64,000 bases of DNA. It comes from an uncultured Bacteroidales bacterium (GTDB lineage: Bacteria; Bacteroidota; Bacteroidia; Bacteroidales; Muribaculaceae). Location of the stretch: assembly GCA_946011725.1 (NCBI GenBank), contig CAMGBT010000002.1:38435-102434 (forward strand), read 5' to 3'. This document shows, in pieces, positions 38,309 through 48,391 of the stretch (its first letter is position 1; the number at the start of each line of letters is the position of its first letter). Under the pieces are notes generated by a model. The model did no database searches. It saw only the letters and a list, made by a program, of their open reading frames with translations, and was not told the DNA's origin. The translations under genes were made by a program, and so were the position numbers.

Positions 38309-39066
38309 TGGATTTAGTGAGCGGCGAAGTGATTTGTGTGGACAAGCCCAAGGGCTGGACGTCGTTCGACGCGGTTAAACGCCTGCGTGGAGCTATCTTG
38401 CGCCGTCTGCGGGTGAAGAAGTTCAAGGTGGGCCATGCCGGCACGCTCGACCCGTTGGCTTCGGGCGTGATGATTGTGTGCACCGGCCGCGCCACCAAGC
38501 GCATCGAGGAGTTGCAAAGCGGCGTCAAGGAATACGTGGCCGACATCGCTTTGGGCGCCACCACTCCGTCGTTCGACCTCGAAACCGCCGTCGATGCTCA
38601 CTACCCCACCGACCACATCACCCGCGAGTTGGCCGAGGAGACCTTGGCTCAGTTTCGCGGCGCCATCGAGCAAGTGCCGCCGGCATTCTCCGCCTGCAAA
38701 ATCGAGGGCCAACGCGCCTACGACCTTGCCCGCAAAGGTCAGGACGTGGAGCTCAAGGCCAAGACCTTGGTCATTGATGAGTTGGAACTGCTCGAGTTCG
38801 CTCCCACCGCTATGAAAGTGCGCGTGGTGTGCAGTAAAGGTACGTATATCAGGGCATTAGCTCGCGATATTGGCCAAGCGCTCGGCAGCGGTGCGCACCT
38901 CACCGACCTGCGCCGCACCCGCGTGGGCGAAGTTGGCCTCACCGACTGCCTCAGCATCGACCAAGCCGTGGAAATCATCAAATCCGCTCCCTTGGAATTC
39001 CCCGAGGATTATCCTCAAGAACAAATAGATAGAATAAAAGAACCGACCGCAGCGGTCGCATCATAA
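38308..39066 (+). CDS. truB: tRNA pseudouridine(55) synthase
   Basis: VDKPKGWTSFDAVKRLRG; KVGHAGTLDPLASGVMIVCTGRATK; true ATG overlaps uppP stop (ORF 37750..39066 is an artefactual extension). Confidence 0.96.
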   Translation: MDLVSGEVICVDKPKGWTSFDAVKRLRGAILRRLRVKKFKVGHAGTLDPLASGVMIVCTGRATKRIEELQSGVKEYVADIALGATTPSFDLETAVDAHYPTDHITRELAEETLAQFRGAIEQVPPAFSACKIEGQRAYDLARKGQDVELKAKTLVIDELELLEFAPTAMKVRVVCSKGTYIRALARDIGQALGSGAHLTDLRRTRVGEVGLTDCLSIDQAVEIIKSAPLEFPEDYPQEQIDRIKEPTAAVAS

Positions 39067-39078
39067 TAATTTGGAAAT

Positions 39079-40128
39079 ATGAAACTTTCGCAATTTAAAT
39101 TTCAGCTTCCTGAATCGCAAATCGCACAAGAACCGCCGGTGGAGCGCGACCAATGCCGCATGATGGTGTTGGACCGCAAAACCGGCACAATCGAACATCA
39201 TAAATTCACCGACATCTTAGGCTACTACGACGACGGCGACGTGATGATTCTCAACGATACCCGCGTGTTCCCCGCACTGCTCTACGGCAACAAGGAGAAG
39301 ACCGGCGCGCGCATCGAAGTGTTCTTGCTGCGCGAACTTAACGCTGACAATAAGCTGTGGGACGTTTTAGTGGAGCCGGCACGCAAAATCCGCATCGGCA
39401 ATAAGCTCTACTTCGGCGACGACCAGTCGCTTGTGGCCGAAGTAATCGACAACACCACCTCGCGCGGCCGCACCCTGCGCTTCCTCTACGATGGCGACCA
39501 CGACCGTTTCAAAGCCGACCTCTTTGCCTTGGGCAACACCCCGCTGCCCGGTTACATCCACCGCGAGCCCAAGGCCGAAGACGTGGAGGCATATCAAACA
39601 CTCTACGCCACCCGCGAAGGTGCCGTTGTGGCCCCCGGCGCCGGCTTGCACTTCTCGCGCGAACTGCTCAAACGCCTCGAAATCCGCGGCGTGCAGCAAG
39701 CCTTCATCACCGTGCACAGCGGCCTGGGCACTTTCCGCGAAATCGACGTGGAAGACCTCACCAAGCACCGCATGGACTCCGAACAAATGGATGCCAACGA
39801 GCAGCTGGTGGCCACCGTTAACAAGGCTAAAGACGCTGAAAAACAAGTGCTTGCCGTAGGCACTTCCGTACTCCGCGGCGTGGAATCCGCCACCTCGATG
39901 GGCGGCCATATGAAGCTCTACTCCGGCTGGACCAACAAGTTCATCTTCCCGCCCTACGACTTCTCCGTGTGCACCTCGCTGCTCACCGACTTCCACCAGC
40001 CCTACTCCACCATGCTGATGATGGTGGCTGCTTTCGGCGGGTACGATTTAGTGATGAAAGCTTACAAAGAAGCCGTCAAAGAAGGCTACCAATTCGGCTG
40101 CTATGGCGACGTCATGCTCATCCGATAA
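39079..40128 (+). CDS. queA: tRNA preQ1(34) S-adenosylmethionine ribosyltransferase-isomerase
   Basis: [39 protein letters not shown]. Confidence 0.95.
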   Translation: MKLSQFKFQLPESQIAQEPPVERDQCRMMVLDRKTGTIEHHKFTDILGYYDDGDVMILNDTRVFPALLYGNKEKTGARIEVFLLRELNADNKLWDVLVEPARKIRIGNKLYFGDDQSLVAEVIDNTTSRGRTLRFLYDGDHDRFKADLFALGNTPLPGYIHREPKAEDVEAYQTLYATREGAVVAPGAGLHFSRELLKRLEIRGVQQAFITVHSGLGTFREIDVEDLTKHRMDSEQMDANEQLVATVNKAKDAEKQVLAVGTSVLRGVESATSMGGHMKLYSGWTNKFIFPPYDFSVCTSLLTDFHQPYSTMLMMVAAFGGYDLVMKAYKEAVKEGYQFGCYGDVMLIR

Positions 40129-40918
40129 TCCCCAAGTTAAATGCCTTAACTGCGGATGCGTTTGCACCGGGAAATTCTGTCCCGAGTGCGGTCAGGCCAC
40201 CTCGACCGCGCGCCTGCAAATGGGCTCTCTCGCCCGCAATATTCTCGCCGGATTCTTCCGCGTAAACGCCAAATTCTTCTACACCTTAGGGCAGCTGCTG
40301 TGGCGTCCCGGGCGCGTGATTATGCGCTATCTGATGGGCCACCGCATCTGTTACACCCCGCCCGCCACCATGCTGGTGATTATGGCCTTTATCGTGGCCA
40401 TCGTCAAGGGTATCGGCTCGTCATGGGGTCTGCTTGGTGAAGATACCTCCTTCTCCGCGCACCTGGCCGAGAACGCCTCCGGCGGCCTCCGCTGGTTCAT
40501 CCAATTAGTGTCGGAAAACACCTTGGTATCCACCACGCTGATGCTGCCCCCGGGCATGTTGGCCCTGCGCATGGTCTACGGCAAGCAAGGCTCCTCGCGC
40601 TTCAACCTCGCCGAGTATTTTGTGTTTGCCATCTACATCGCCTCGGTCATTATCATGGGCTACATCGTGTACTTGCTCATGCGGATGCTGTTCAACTACG
40701 ACTTCTCCGAAATCCAGTACTACTTCGCCTTCATCTTCGGCAAAATGCTTTGGGACCTGTTCCCCTGCGGCAACCGGCGCGCCAACCTCCGCCGCCTGAT
40801 CCTCTTCGCCGGCATCGCCCTCATCCTCTACATCGTGTGGATGGCAATCCTCTACGGCGCCTTAGTGCTGATAGTGTACGGCTTCAACCCCTCCGCCGCC
40901 ATCACCGTCACCGACTAA
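40103..40918 (+). CDS. DUF3667 domain membrane protein with N-terminal zinc ribbon
   Basis: [27 protein letters not shown] then several TMs; overlaps queA by 26 nt. Confidence 0.85.
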   Translation: MATSCSSDNPQVKCLNCGCVCTGKFCPECGQATSTARLQMGSLARNILAGFFRVNAKFFYTLGQLLWRPGRVIMRYLMGHRICYTPPATMLVIMAFIVAIVKGIGSSWGLLGEDTSFSAHLAENASGGLRWFIQLVSENTLVSTTLMLPPGMLALRMVYGKQGSSRFNLAEYFVFAIYIASVIIMGYIVYLLMRMLFNYDFSEIQYYFAFIFGKMLWDLFPCGNRRANLRRLILFAGIALILYIVWMAILYGALVLIVYGFNPSAAITVTD

Positions 40919-41124
40919 CCCACTGATTATATGTACGTTGCCGTCCGCGCCCCGCGCCCGCTGTGGGTTCTGTGGCGAGGCGGAAGCCGAGTTGCGGCGC
41001 GTCCGCCTTCGGCCGGCTGTATTCGCTTCACCCGCCGGAACCTACTGTTTTGCATTGACCCGGAATAATTAGGCGTGGGGCGGGGATTATACAATATTTT
41101 GGCGGTGAGGCCGTTATTTTATTG

Positions 41125-41847
41125 ATGAGAAATAAACTGATGATAGGATTGTGCGTGATGGCGTCGCTTTTGGTGGCGCTGCCCGCGTTTGGCCGCCGGC
41201 TTAATGATAAGTTGGAGAATCGGCCTTATGCCGACTTGCGGCCGTGGCACTTGGGCTTCGGCTTCGGCTTCCACGTGGACGATATCCGCTTCACTCACAA
41301 TGGGTTCATCACCGACGATGGCTACCAATGGCGCGCCGACCAAGCCAATTACCAGCCGGGTTTCTCGGTCAACGGTGTGTTGGAATTCCGCCTCAACACC
41401 TACTTCTCGCTGCGCTTCACCCCCGGCATGTACTTCGGCAGCCGCGACCTCACTTTCCGCGACTGGAACAGCGGCGCACAGGAGCGGCAGAATCTCAAGA
41501 CATCTTATGTGGTGCTGCCTGTCGACATCAAATACGCCGCGCAGCGCGTGCGCAATGCCCGCCCGTACATCGTGGGCGGCATCATGCCGGCGTTCGATGT
41601 GAGCAAAAAGCGCACCGATTTTATCAAAACTTCGTCGGGCGACTTCTTCGTGAGCATCGGCTTCGGATGCGACTTCTACCTGCCTTATTTCAAGCTCATC
41701 CCCGAGCTGAAATTCTGCTTCGGATTGAGCAACGTGCTCACCTCCGACCGCCCCGATCTGGCCGACGACCCCACGCGCTTTGCCATCACTCAGTCGCTGT
41801 CGAAAGCCACCTCCAAGATGGTGGTGCTCACCTTTTACTTTGAATAG
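41125..41847 (+). CDS. porT: PorT-family type IX secretion outer-membrane protein
   Basis: Signal peptide; FGRRLNDKLENRPYADLRPWHLGFGFGFHVDDIRFTHNG; beta-barrel pattern. Confidence 0.85.
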   Translation: MRNKLMIGLCVMASLLVALPAFGRRLNDKLENRPYADLRPWHLGFGFGFHVDDIRFTHNGFITDDGYQWRADQANYQPGFSVNGVLEFRLNTYFSLRFTPGMYFGSRDLTFRDWNSGAQERQNLKTSYVVLPVDIKYAAQRVRNARPYIVGGIMPAFDVSKKRTDFIKTSSGDFFVSIGFGCDFYLPYFKLIPELKFCFGLSNVLTSDRPDLADDPTRFAITQSLSKATSKMVVLTFYFE

Positions 41848-41849
41848 CC

Positions 41850-42839
41850 ATGAACAGATATAAGTCACTGATATTGATACTGATAGTCGCCACGATGGCG
41901 CTCGCCGCATCGGCCCAAACCGACCCGCAAATGGGCCAGTTTTACCGCGTGAAAACGCAGTACAACCCGGCCGCCGTGGGCTTGGACGACTATATCAACA
42001 TCAACGGCGGCGCTCGCTTGCAGTGGGTGGGCATCGACGGCGCTCCGCAGTCGTTTTTGGTCACCGGCGACATGCCCTTCAAATTCTTAGGCAAGCGCTT
42101 CGGCACCGGCGTGGTCATCCGCCAAGAGAGCATCGGCCTGTTCAATTCGCTCAATATCGGCGCTCAAATCGCTTTCAAACTGCGCAAATTCGGCGGCGAA
42201 TTCACCGGTGGCTTGCAGGTGGGGCTGTTCGACCAAAGTTTTAAAGGGTCGGAAGTGTTCCTGCCCGACGGCGACGACTACCACCAAGGCACCGACGACG
42301 CCATCCCCACCACCGACATCCACGGCTCCTCCTTGGACCTCTCCGCCGGCCTGTGGTATCAGCGCCCCCGCTGGGGTGTGGGCGTGTCGATGACACACAT
42401 AACCGGCCCCACCATCAAAATGGGTGGCGAAAACAGCGGAACATCCGGCTCCGCCTCCGAGCAAATTTATGAGTTTAAGGCAGATAGAACGCTCTATTTG
42501 ATAGGCGAATGCAATATTCCGATAAAAAATACGTTATTTGAAATACTACCGGCGTTGTTAGTGAAGACCGACTTCACTTTCTACACCGGCGAACTGACAG
42601 CTCGCGCTCGATATAACAAGTTCCTCAGTTTCGGCTTGGGCTATCGCTGGGACGATGCCGTAATCGCCACCATCGCCGCCGAACTTAAGAACTTTTATCT
42701 CGGCTACAGCTATGAATACTCCACCGGCGCCATCCACAGCGCCTCCTCCGGCAGCCATGAGATTGTCATCGGCTACCGGCTCAAACTCAACCTCGGTGCG
42801 CAAAACAAACATCGCCACCGTAGCATCCGCATAATGTAA
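41850..42839 (+). CDS. porP: PorP/SprF-family type IX secretion membrane protein
   Basis: TDPQMGQFYRVKTQYNPAAVGLDDYININGGARLQWVGIDGAPQSFLVTGDMPF. Confidence 0.92.
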   Translation: MNRYKSLILILIVATMALAASAQTDPQMGQFYRVKTQYNPAAVGLDDYININGGARLQWVGIDGAPQSFLVTGDMPFKFLGKRFGTGVVIRQESIGLFNSLNIGAQIAFKLRKFGGEFTGGLQVGLFDQSFKGSEVFLPDGDDYHQGTDDAIPTTDIHGSSLDLSAGLWYQRPRWGVGVSMTHITGPTIKMGGENSGTSGSASEQIYEFKADRTLYLIGECNIPIKNTLFEILPALLVKTDFTFYTGELTARARYNKFLSFGLGYRWDDAVIATIAAELKNFYLGYSYEYSTGAIHSASSGSHEIVIGYRLKLNLGAQNKHRHRSIRIM

Positions 42840-42864
42840 ACAATCATCCTGTCACCATAAACTA

Positions 42865-44310
42865 ATGAAGACAACCACCAAAACCATTCTGTTAAGCGTA
42901 GGCGTAGCCTTGGCCGGAGCCGTAAGCTCCTGTATGTCAGGCTCGCAATCCTCGGCCGGAGGCGAAGTTACCGGCGTAGGCGGCAGCTCGTGGGTAGAGC
43001 CCACACCCTACGGCATGGTGCTCATCGACCGCGGCTCGATGCATGTAGGCGTTGCCAAGGACGACTCCCTATGGAATCTCCGCGCTGATGCTCGCGGCAT
43101 CTCCGTCGACGCTTTCTGGATGGACGAAACCGAAGTAACGAACGGCAAGTATAAACAATTCGTGTTCTGGGTGCGCGATTCAATCATCCGCGAACGCCTC
43201 GCCGACCCCGCTTACGGCGGCAATGAGGACTACAAAATCACCGAGGACCGCGACGGCAACGCCATCACCCCGCATCTCGACTGGACCAAGCCCATCCCCT
43301 GGCGCAACCCCTCCGAGGAAGAGCTCCGCGCCATCGAGAGCGTGTACCGCACCAACCCCATCACCGGTGTGCGCGAACTTGACGCTTCGCAACTCAACTA
43401 TCGCTACGAAATCTACGACCAAACCGCGGCCGCACAGCGTCGCCATCGCCTCGACCCCTCGCGCCGCGATTACAACACCGACCACGCCGTGGCCACCGAT
43501 AATCCCACCATCTCCAAGGACACCGCCTTCATCGACGATGATGGCCGCATCGTGCGCCAAACCATCACCCGTCAGCTCACCGGCGACTACGACTTCCTCA
43601 ACACATATATAGTAAATGTGTACCCCGACACCACCGCCTGGGTCAACGACTTCGAGAACGCCTACAACGAACCTTACGTGCGCATGTACTTCGCCAACGG
43701 CGGCTACTCCGACTACCCCGTGGTGGGCGTAAGCTGGGAGCAAGCCAACGCATTCTGCAACTGGCGCACCGACTATCTGCGCCGCTCGCTCGGCCGCGAA
43801 GGCGTATACATCGAGCCCTACCGCCTCCCCACCGAGGCTGAATGGGAATACGCTGCACGCGCCGGGGTAGATGAAAATATGTACCCCTGGGAAGGCGAAC
43901 TCGCCCTGAGCGAGGACCGAGGCTGCTTCTACGCCAACTTCAAACCCGGCGAAGGCAACTTCGTGCGCGACGGCCACCTAATCACCTCGCGTGTAGGCAC
44001 TTACGCGCCTAACGACTTCGGCCTCTACGACATGGCCGGCAACGTGAGCGAATGGACCTCCACCGCATTCACCGAGAGCGTGAGCCGCCTCACATCCGAC
44101 CTCAACCCCGAATACCGCTACAACGCCGCCGTGGAAGACCCCTACCGCCTCAAACGCAAAATCGTGCGCGGCGGCTCGTGGAAAGACGTGGCCCACAACA
44201 TCCGCTCCGACCTCCGCATGTGGGAGTACCAAAACGAGCAACGCTCATACATCGGATTCCGATGCGTCCGCACTCAAATCGGCTTCGCTCGCGGCAACAA
44301 ACGTAAATAA
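42865..44310 (+). CDS. gldK: GldK/PorK-like SUMF1-domain lipoprotein
   Basis: Lipobox AVSSC; MDETEVTNGKYKQFVFWVRDSI; YPVVGVSWEQANAFCNWRTDYL; RLPTEAEWEYAARAG. Confidence 0.92.
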   Translation: MKTTTKTILLSVGVALAGAVSSCMSGSQSSAGGEVTGVGGSSWVEPTPYGMVLIDRGSMHVGVAKDDSLWNLRADARGISVDAFWMDETEVTNGKYKQFVFWVRDSIIRERLADPAYGGNEDYKITEDRDGNAITPHLDWTKPIPWRNPSEEELRAIESVYRTNPITGVRELDASQLNYRYEIYDQTAAAQRRHRLDPSRRDYNTDHAVATDNPTISKDTAFIDDDGRIVRQTITRQLTGDYDFLNTYIVNVYPDTTAWVNDFENAYNEPYVRMYFANGGYSDYPVVGVSWEQANAFCNWRTDYLRRSLGREGVYIEPYRLPTEAEWEYAARAGVDENMYPWEGELALSEDRGCFYANFKPGEGNFVRDGHLITSRVGTYAPNDFGLYDMAGNVSEWTSTAFTESVSRLTSDLNPEYRYNAAVEDPYRLKRKIVRGGSWKDVAHNIRSDLRMWEYQNEQRSYIGFRCVRTQIGFARGNKRK

Positions 44311-44338
44311 TTCACCTCGAAAATACAGCTAATCCATC

Positions 44339-45403
44339 ATGGGAAAAGTTCAGAAATATAAGCGCGGTATCGGTGCTTTCATCAGCAGCGAAAAAGGCCA
44401 ACGCTTCTTCAACTTTGCATACTCCATCGGCGCCGCCATCGTAATCTGGGGCGCCTTGTTCAAAATCCTGCACCTGCCGGGTGGCAACGCACTGCTGTCG
44501 CTCGGTATGGGCACCGAGGTGTTGATGTTCTTGCTCACCGCCTTCGACCGTCCCCCTCGCGAATACCATTGGGAAGAAGTTTTCCCGGTGTTAGACAGCA
44601 AGGACCCCGAGGACCGTCCCGAACTCGCCGGCGGTAACGGCGGCGGTGGCGTGGTAATCAACGGCGGTGGCGCTGTAGGCGGCACCATCGTGGGCGGCAC
44701 CGTGATTTCCGGCGGCGTAGCTGCCGAAGACGGCGAGGCCGGCGTGCCCTCCGGCACCGTGATAGTGCAAGCACCCTCCGTGGCCGACGCCAAGGCTGCC
44801 GCCGGCATACCCGCCGGTATCAACCTCAACGAGGACGATGCCCAATCCCTGTCCGAATCCATCGCCAAGATGTCGGCCGCAGCCGACCAACTCTCGCGAA
44901 TGGCCGAGCTCACTTCCGCCACCCAGGCTTACCTCGACCAAATCGCCGGCATCGCCGCCGATATGCAGCAGCTGCGCCAAACCACCCAGGCTCTCAACGC
45001 CGTGAGCGACACCATCCTCCAATCCTACCAAGCCATCACCGCCAACTCCAACCAAATCTCCGATGCGGCCACCGGTTACGCCGAGCAAATGCAAACGCTC
45101 AACCGCAACATCGCCGGCCTCAACACCATCTACGAGATTCAGCTAAAGAGCGTGTCGTCGCAAATCGACTCCATCGACCGCGTCAACCGCGGCATCAAAG
45201 ACATCCGCGACATGTACGAGAAGAGTGCCACCCAAAGCACTCGCTACTGCGAGGAAACCGAACGCATGGCCCGCTATATGCAGCAGCTCAACAGCGTCTA
45301 CGAAAAGATGATCCACGCCATGACCATCAATATGTACGGCCAAATGCCCGGCGCTGCGCCCATGGCCCCGGTAACCCCTTCCACCCCCGATTCCGAAGCA
45401 TAA
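44339..45403 (+). CDS. gldL: GldL/PorL
   Basis: FNFAYSIGAAIVIWGALFKILHLPGGNALLSLGMGTEVLMFLLTAFDRPPREYHWEEVFPVL. Confidence 0.95.
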   Translation: MGKVQKYKRGIGAFISSEKGQRFFNFAYSIGAAIVIWGALFKILHLPGGNALLSLGMGTEVLMFLLTAFDRPPREYHWEEVFPVLDSKDPEDRPELAGGNGGGGVVINGGGAVGGTIVGGTVISGGVAAEDGEAGVPSGTVIVQAPSVADAKAAAGIPAGINLNEDDAQSLSESIAKMSAAADQLSRMAELTSATQAYLDQIAGIAADMQQLRQTTQALNAVSDTILQSYQAITANSNQISDAATGYAEQMQTLNRNIAGLNTIYEIQLKSVSSQIDSIDRVNRGIKDIRDMYEKSATQSTRYCEETERMARYMQQLNSVYEKMIHAMTINMYGQMPGAAPMAPVTPSTPDSEA

Positions 45404-45426
45404 ACCCAATTAAATCAGTAAGTTAA

Positions 45427-46992
45427 ATGGGTACAAGTAATACAAGGCTCTCGCCACGTCAGAAGATGATCAACCTCATGTACATCGTGCTCACCGCGAT
45501 GTTGGCGTTGAACGTCTCCTCCGATGTGCTCGATGGCTTCACGCAGGTGCACGATGGCCTCACTCGCACCAACGAGAACGTGGCCCGTCGTAACCAAACC
45601 ATTTACAGCCAGTTGGAGGCATTCACCACCCTCAACCCCGACAAGGGCGGACCATGGCTCGACAAGGCCACCCAGGTGCGCCAAGCCACCAACCGCCTCC
45701 TCTGCACCATCGATTCCCTCAAACTCCTCATCGTCCGCAAGGCAGATGGCGACGACGCCGACCCTAACGACATCGTCAACCGCGACGACCTCGAAGCCGC
45801 AGCCGTGGTTATGCTCAACCCCGGCAACTCCCGCGGCGCCGCACTCCGTGCCGACGTCGACGCCTATCGCACTTTCATTCAGGCATTTATCCCTGACTCC
45901 GCCAAGCAAGCCAACGTGGTGCAGATGCTCTCCACCGCCCCCGTCCAGCGCAAAGGCACCCTCACCCCGCAGCTCTGGGAAGAGGCCAAATTCGACCAAC
46001 AACCCACCGTGGCTGCCGTCACCATCCTCACCAAGCTCCAAAGCGATGTGCTCTACGCCGAAGGCGAAGCCCTCCAAAGCATCTACGCACAAGTGGATGC
46101 CGGCGATGTGCGCGTGAACGAACTCACCGCCTACGTCATCCCCCAATCGCGCATGGTAATGCGCGGCGGTAAGTATCAGGCTAACATCGTGTTAGCTGCC
46201 GTCGACACCACCGCACGCCCCGAAATATTCGTCAACGGACAGTCGCTCGGCAATCAGCTCGGACTCTACGAACTTACCCCCACCCAAACCGGCACATTCG
46301 ATTACAGCGGCTACCTCGAAGTAACCCACGGCGATGGCTCTCGCACTCGCCACCCCTTCCAATCCTCCTACACCGTCATCGAGCCCATGGCCACCGTGTC
46401 CGCCACCATGATGAACGTGCTCTACGCCGGCATCGACAACCCCATCGGCATCTCCGTGCCCGGCGTGGCAATGACCGACATCTCAGCCACCATGACCAAC
46501 GGCTCACTCACCCGCTCCGGCGATAAGTGGGTGGCTCGCCCCGCAAACGTCGGCGCCGACGCCACCATCACCGTCACCGCCAACATGGACGGCCGCTCCG
46601 TGCAAATGGCCGCAACCACCTTCCGCGTGCGCCGCTTGCCCGACCCCACACCGTTCATTCCGTTCACCGATTCCAACGGCCACCCCGACCAATATCGCGG
46701 CGGTAAGCCCCTGAGCAAAACCATCCTCATCCGCGCCGAAGGCCTCGGCGCCGCTATCGACGACGGCCTGCTCAACACACCCTTCACCGTGCTCAGCTTC
46801 GAAACCGTATTCTTCGATTCTATGGGCAACGCCATCCCCGAAGTCAGCGACGGCGCCAAATTCTCCCAGCGCCAGCGCCAATCGTTCCAGCGCCTCCAAC
46901 GCGGCAAGCGCTTCTACATCTCCCGCATCAAAGCCATCGGCCCCGACGGCATCACTCGCGACCTCTCCCCCATGGAAGTAATTGTAAATTAA
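45427..46992 (+). CDS. gldM: GldM/PorM
   Basis: NTRLSPRQKMINLMYIVLTAMLALNVSSDVLDGFTQVHDGL. Confidence 0.95.
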   Translation: MGTSNTRLSPRQKMINLMYIVLTAMLALNVSSDVLDGFTQVHDGLTRTNENVARRNQTIYSQLEAFTTLNPDKGGPWLDKATQVRQATNRLLCTIDSLKLLIVRKADGDDADPNDIVNRDDLEAAAVVMLNPGNSRGAALRADVDAYRTFIQAFIPDSAKQANVVQMLSTAPVQRKGTLTPQLWEEAKFDQQPTVAAVTILTKLQSDVLYAEGEALQSIYAQVDAGDVRVNELTAYVIPQSRMVMRGGKYQANIVLAAVDTTARPEIFVNGQSLGNQLGLYELTPTQTGTFDYSGYLEVTHGDGSRTRHPFQSSYTVIEPMATVSATMMNVLYAGIDNPIGISVPGVAMTDISATMTNGSLTRSGDKWVARPANVGADATITVTANMDGRSVQMAATTFRVRRLPDPTPFIPFTDSNGHPDQYRGGKPLSKTILIRAEGLGAAIDDGLLNTPFTVLSFETVFFDSMGNAIPEVSDGAKFSQRQRQSFQRLQRGKRFYISRIKAIGPDGITRDLSPMEVIVN

Positions 46993-47016
46993 CGCCTTGC
47001 ATCACCCAATACAGAT

Positions 47017-48144
47017 ATGAAACTCTTCAGATATACCATCACCGCCTGCATTGCCGCGGCCATCGCCTTCAGCATCGCAGCTCAGGATAACAACACCTCC
47101 TCCGCCGGCTCCGTCAGCCGTCGCACCGACCGCGCCGGCCGCCAGTCCGACCAGCCCGCCGGAATCTCACAACGTATGCAAGGCTTCTACGACACCGCCG
47201 ACGACGGCCTCTCCGAAGGCGACGTCCAATACCTGCGTGTGATCTATCGCCAAATCGACCTCGAAAACGACACCAACGCATGCCTATACTTCCCCGAAGA
47301 ACCCATCGAGGGCCAGGAAAACCTTTTCCGCATCATCATGCGCTTATTGGCTGATAATCAGCTCAAAGCATACGAATACCTCGACGGCCGCGAAGTCTTC
47401 ACCGAGCAATATCAAATCAAAGTGCGCGACATGCTCGACCGCTTCCACGTAATCTACACCGAAGCCCGCGGTTCCTCCGAAAAAAATCCCCGCTTCGTCA
47501 TCGAAGAAGCCGACGTACCCTCCAACGAAGTACTCTCCTACTACGTCATCGAAGAATGGCGCTACGACACCCGCTATAACCGCCTGAAAATGAACATCCA
47601 GGCCCTCTGTCCCGTGCTCCACCGCGCCGGCGACTTCGGCGGCGAAGCCATCCGCTACCCCATGTTCTGGGTCAAGTACAGCGACCTGCGCCCGTATCTA
47701 ACCACGCAAGGCATCTTCGTCGACGACTCCAACAACCTCCCCACCTACACCTACGACGACTTCTTCAACCTAAATATGTACACCGGCGATATCTACAAGA
47801 CTCGCAACCTGCGCAACCGCTCCATGGCTCAGATGTATCCCGACCCAGACGACCGCCAACGCGCTTGCGATTCCATCCAAGCATCCCTCGACTCCTTCGA
47901 GCAACGCCTGTGGACACCCACCCGCGAAGAACTCCAAGCCCGCGCTGAAGCCGCCGCACAAGCCGAAGCCCTCGCCGAAGGCGACTCCACCGCCCTCCAA
48001 CCCCAAAAACAACCCGCTCGCAGCACCCGCTCAAGCTCCCGCCGCAACAACTCCCGCCGCGAGAACACCCAGCAGCAGCGCCCCTCCTCCGGCAGCAGCT
48101 CCTCCTCTGCCGCTCCCACCCGCAGCGTCCGCCGCCGCCGCTAA
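47017..48144 (+). CDS. gldN: GldN/PorN with Ser/Arg-rich C-terminal tail
   Basis: VQYLRVIYRQIDLENDTNACLYFPEEPIEGQENLFRIIMRLL; position after gldM. Confidence 0.93.
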   Translation: MKLFRYTITACIAAAIAFSIAAQDNNTSSAGSVSRRTDRAGRQSDQPAGISQRMQGFYDTADDGLSEGDVQYLRVIYRQIDLENDTNACLYFPEEPIEGQENLFRIIMRLLADNQLKAYEYLDGREVFTEQYQIKVRDMLDRFHVIYTEARGSSEKNPRFVIEEADVPSNEVLSYYVIEEWRYDTRYNRLKMNIQALCPVLHRAGDFGGEAIRYPMFWVKYSDLRPYLTTQGIFVDDSNNLPTYTYDDFFNLNMYTGDIYKTRNLRNRSMAQMYPDPDDRQRACDSIQASLDSFEQRLWTPTREELQARAEAAAQAEALAEGDSTALQPQKQPARSTRSSSRRNNSRRENTQQQRPSSGSSSSSAAPTRSVRRRR

Positions 48145-48159
48145 CCCGGCCCACCTTTT

Positions 48160-48224
48160 AACGAAATAACGAAGGACGAAATAACGAACCAAAAATTCGT
48201 TACTTCGTCCTTCGTTATTTCGTT
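48160..48224. terminator. 29-bp-arm hairpin built from repeated ACGAAATAACGAA words
   Basis: AACGAAATAACGAAGGACGAAATAACGAA-ccaaaaa-TTCGTTACTTCGTCCTTCGTTATTTCGTT, 28/29 paired. Confidence 0.9.
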
Positions 48225-48351
48225 AGGCCCGCCCACCAAGCACCCGTAGACTTTACCTGTGAGCGCTTGGTGAGTTTGTAATTTGGACGTTTTTTTGGTG
48301 ATAATTTGGTTTTTGTGGCCAAAAATTCGCTTTTTTTACGTGAATTTGTTG

Positions 48352-48360
48352 TATCTTTGC
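48352..48360 (+). promoter_or_regulatory. -7 box TATCTTTGC for hsdM operon
   Basis: 32 nt upstream of ATG 48392. Confidence 0.6.
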
Positions 48361-48391
48361 ACACAAATCCTTCTTCTTTACCATTCCGATT

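Noticed and set aside
37750-39066. 438-aa ORF as a single long TruB
   Set aside because: First ~186 residues read uppP in another frame; TruB proper begins at ATG 38308 overlapping uppP stop
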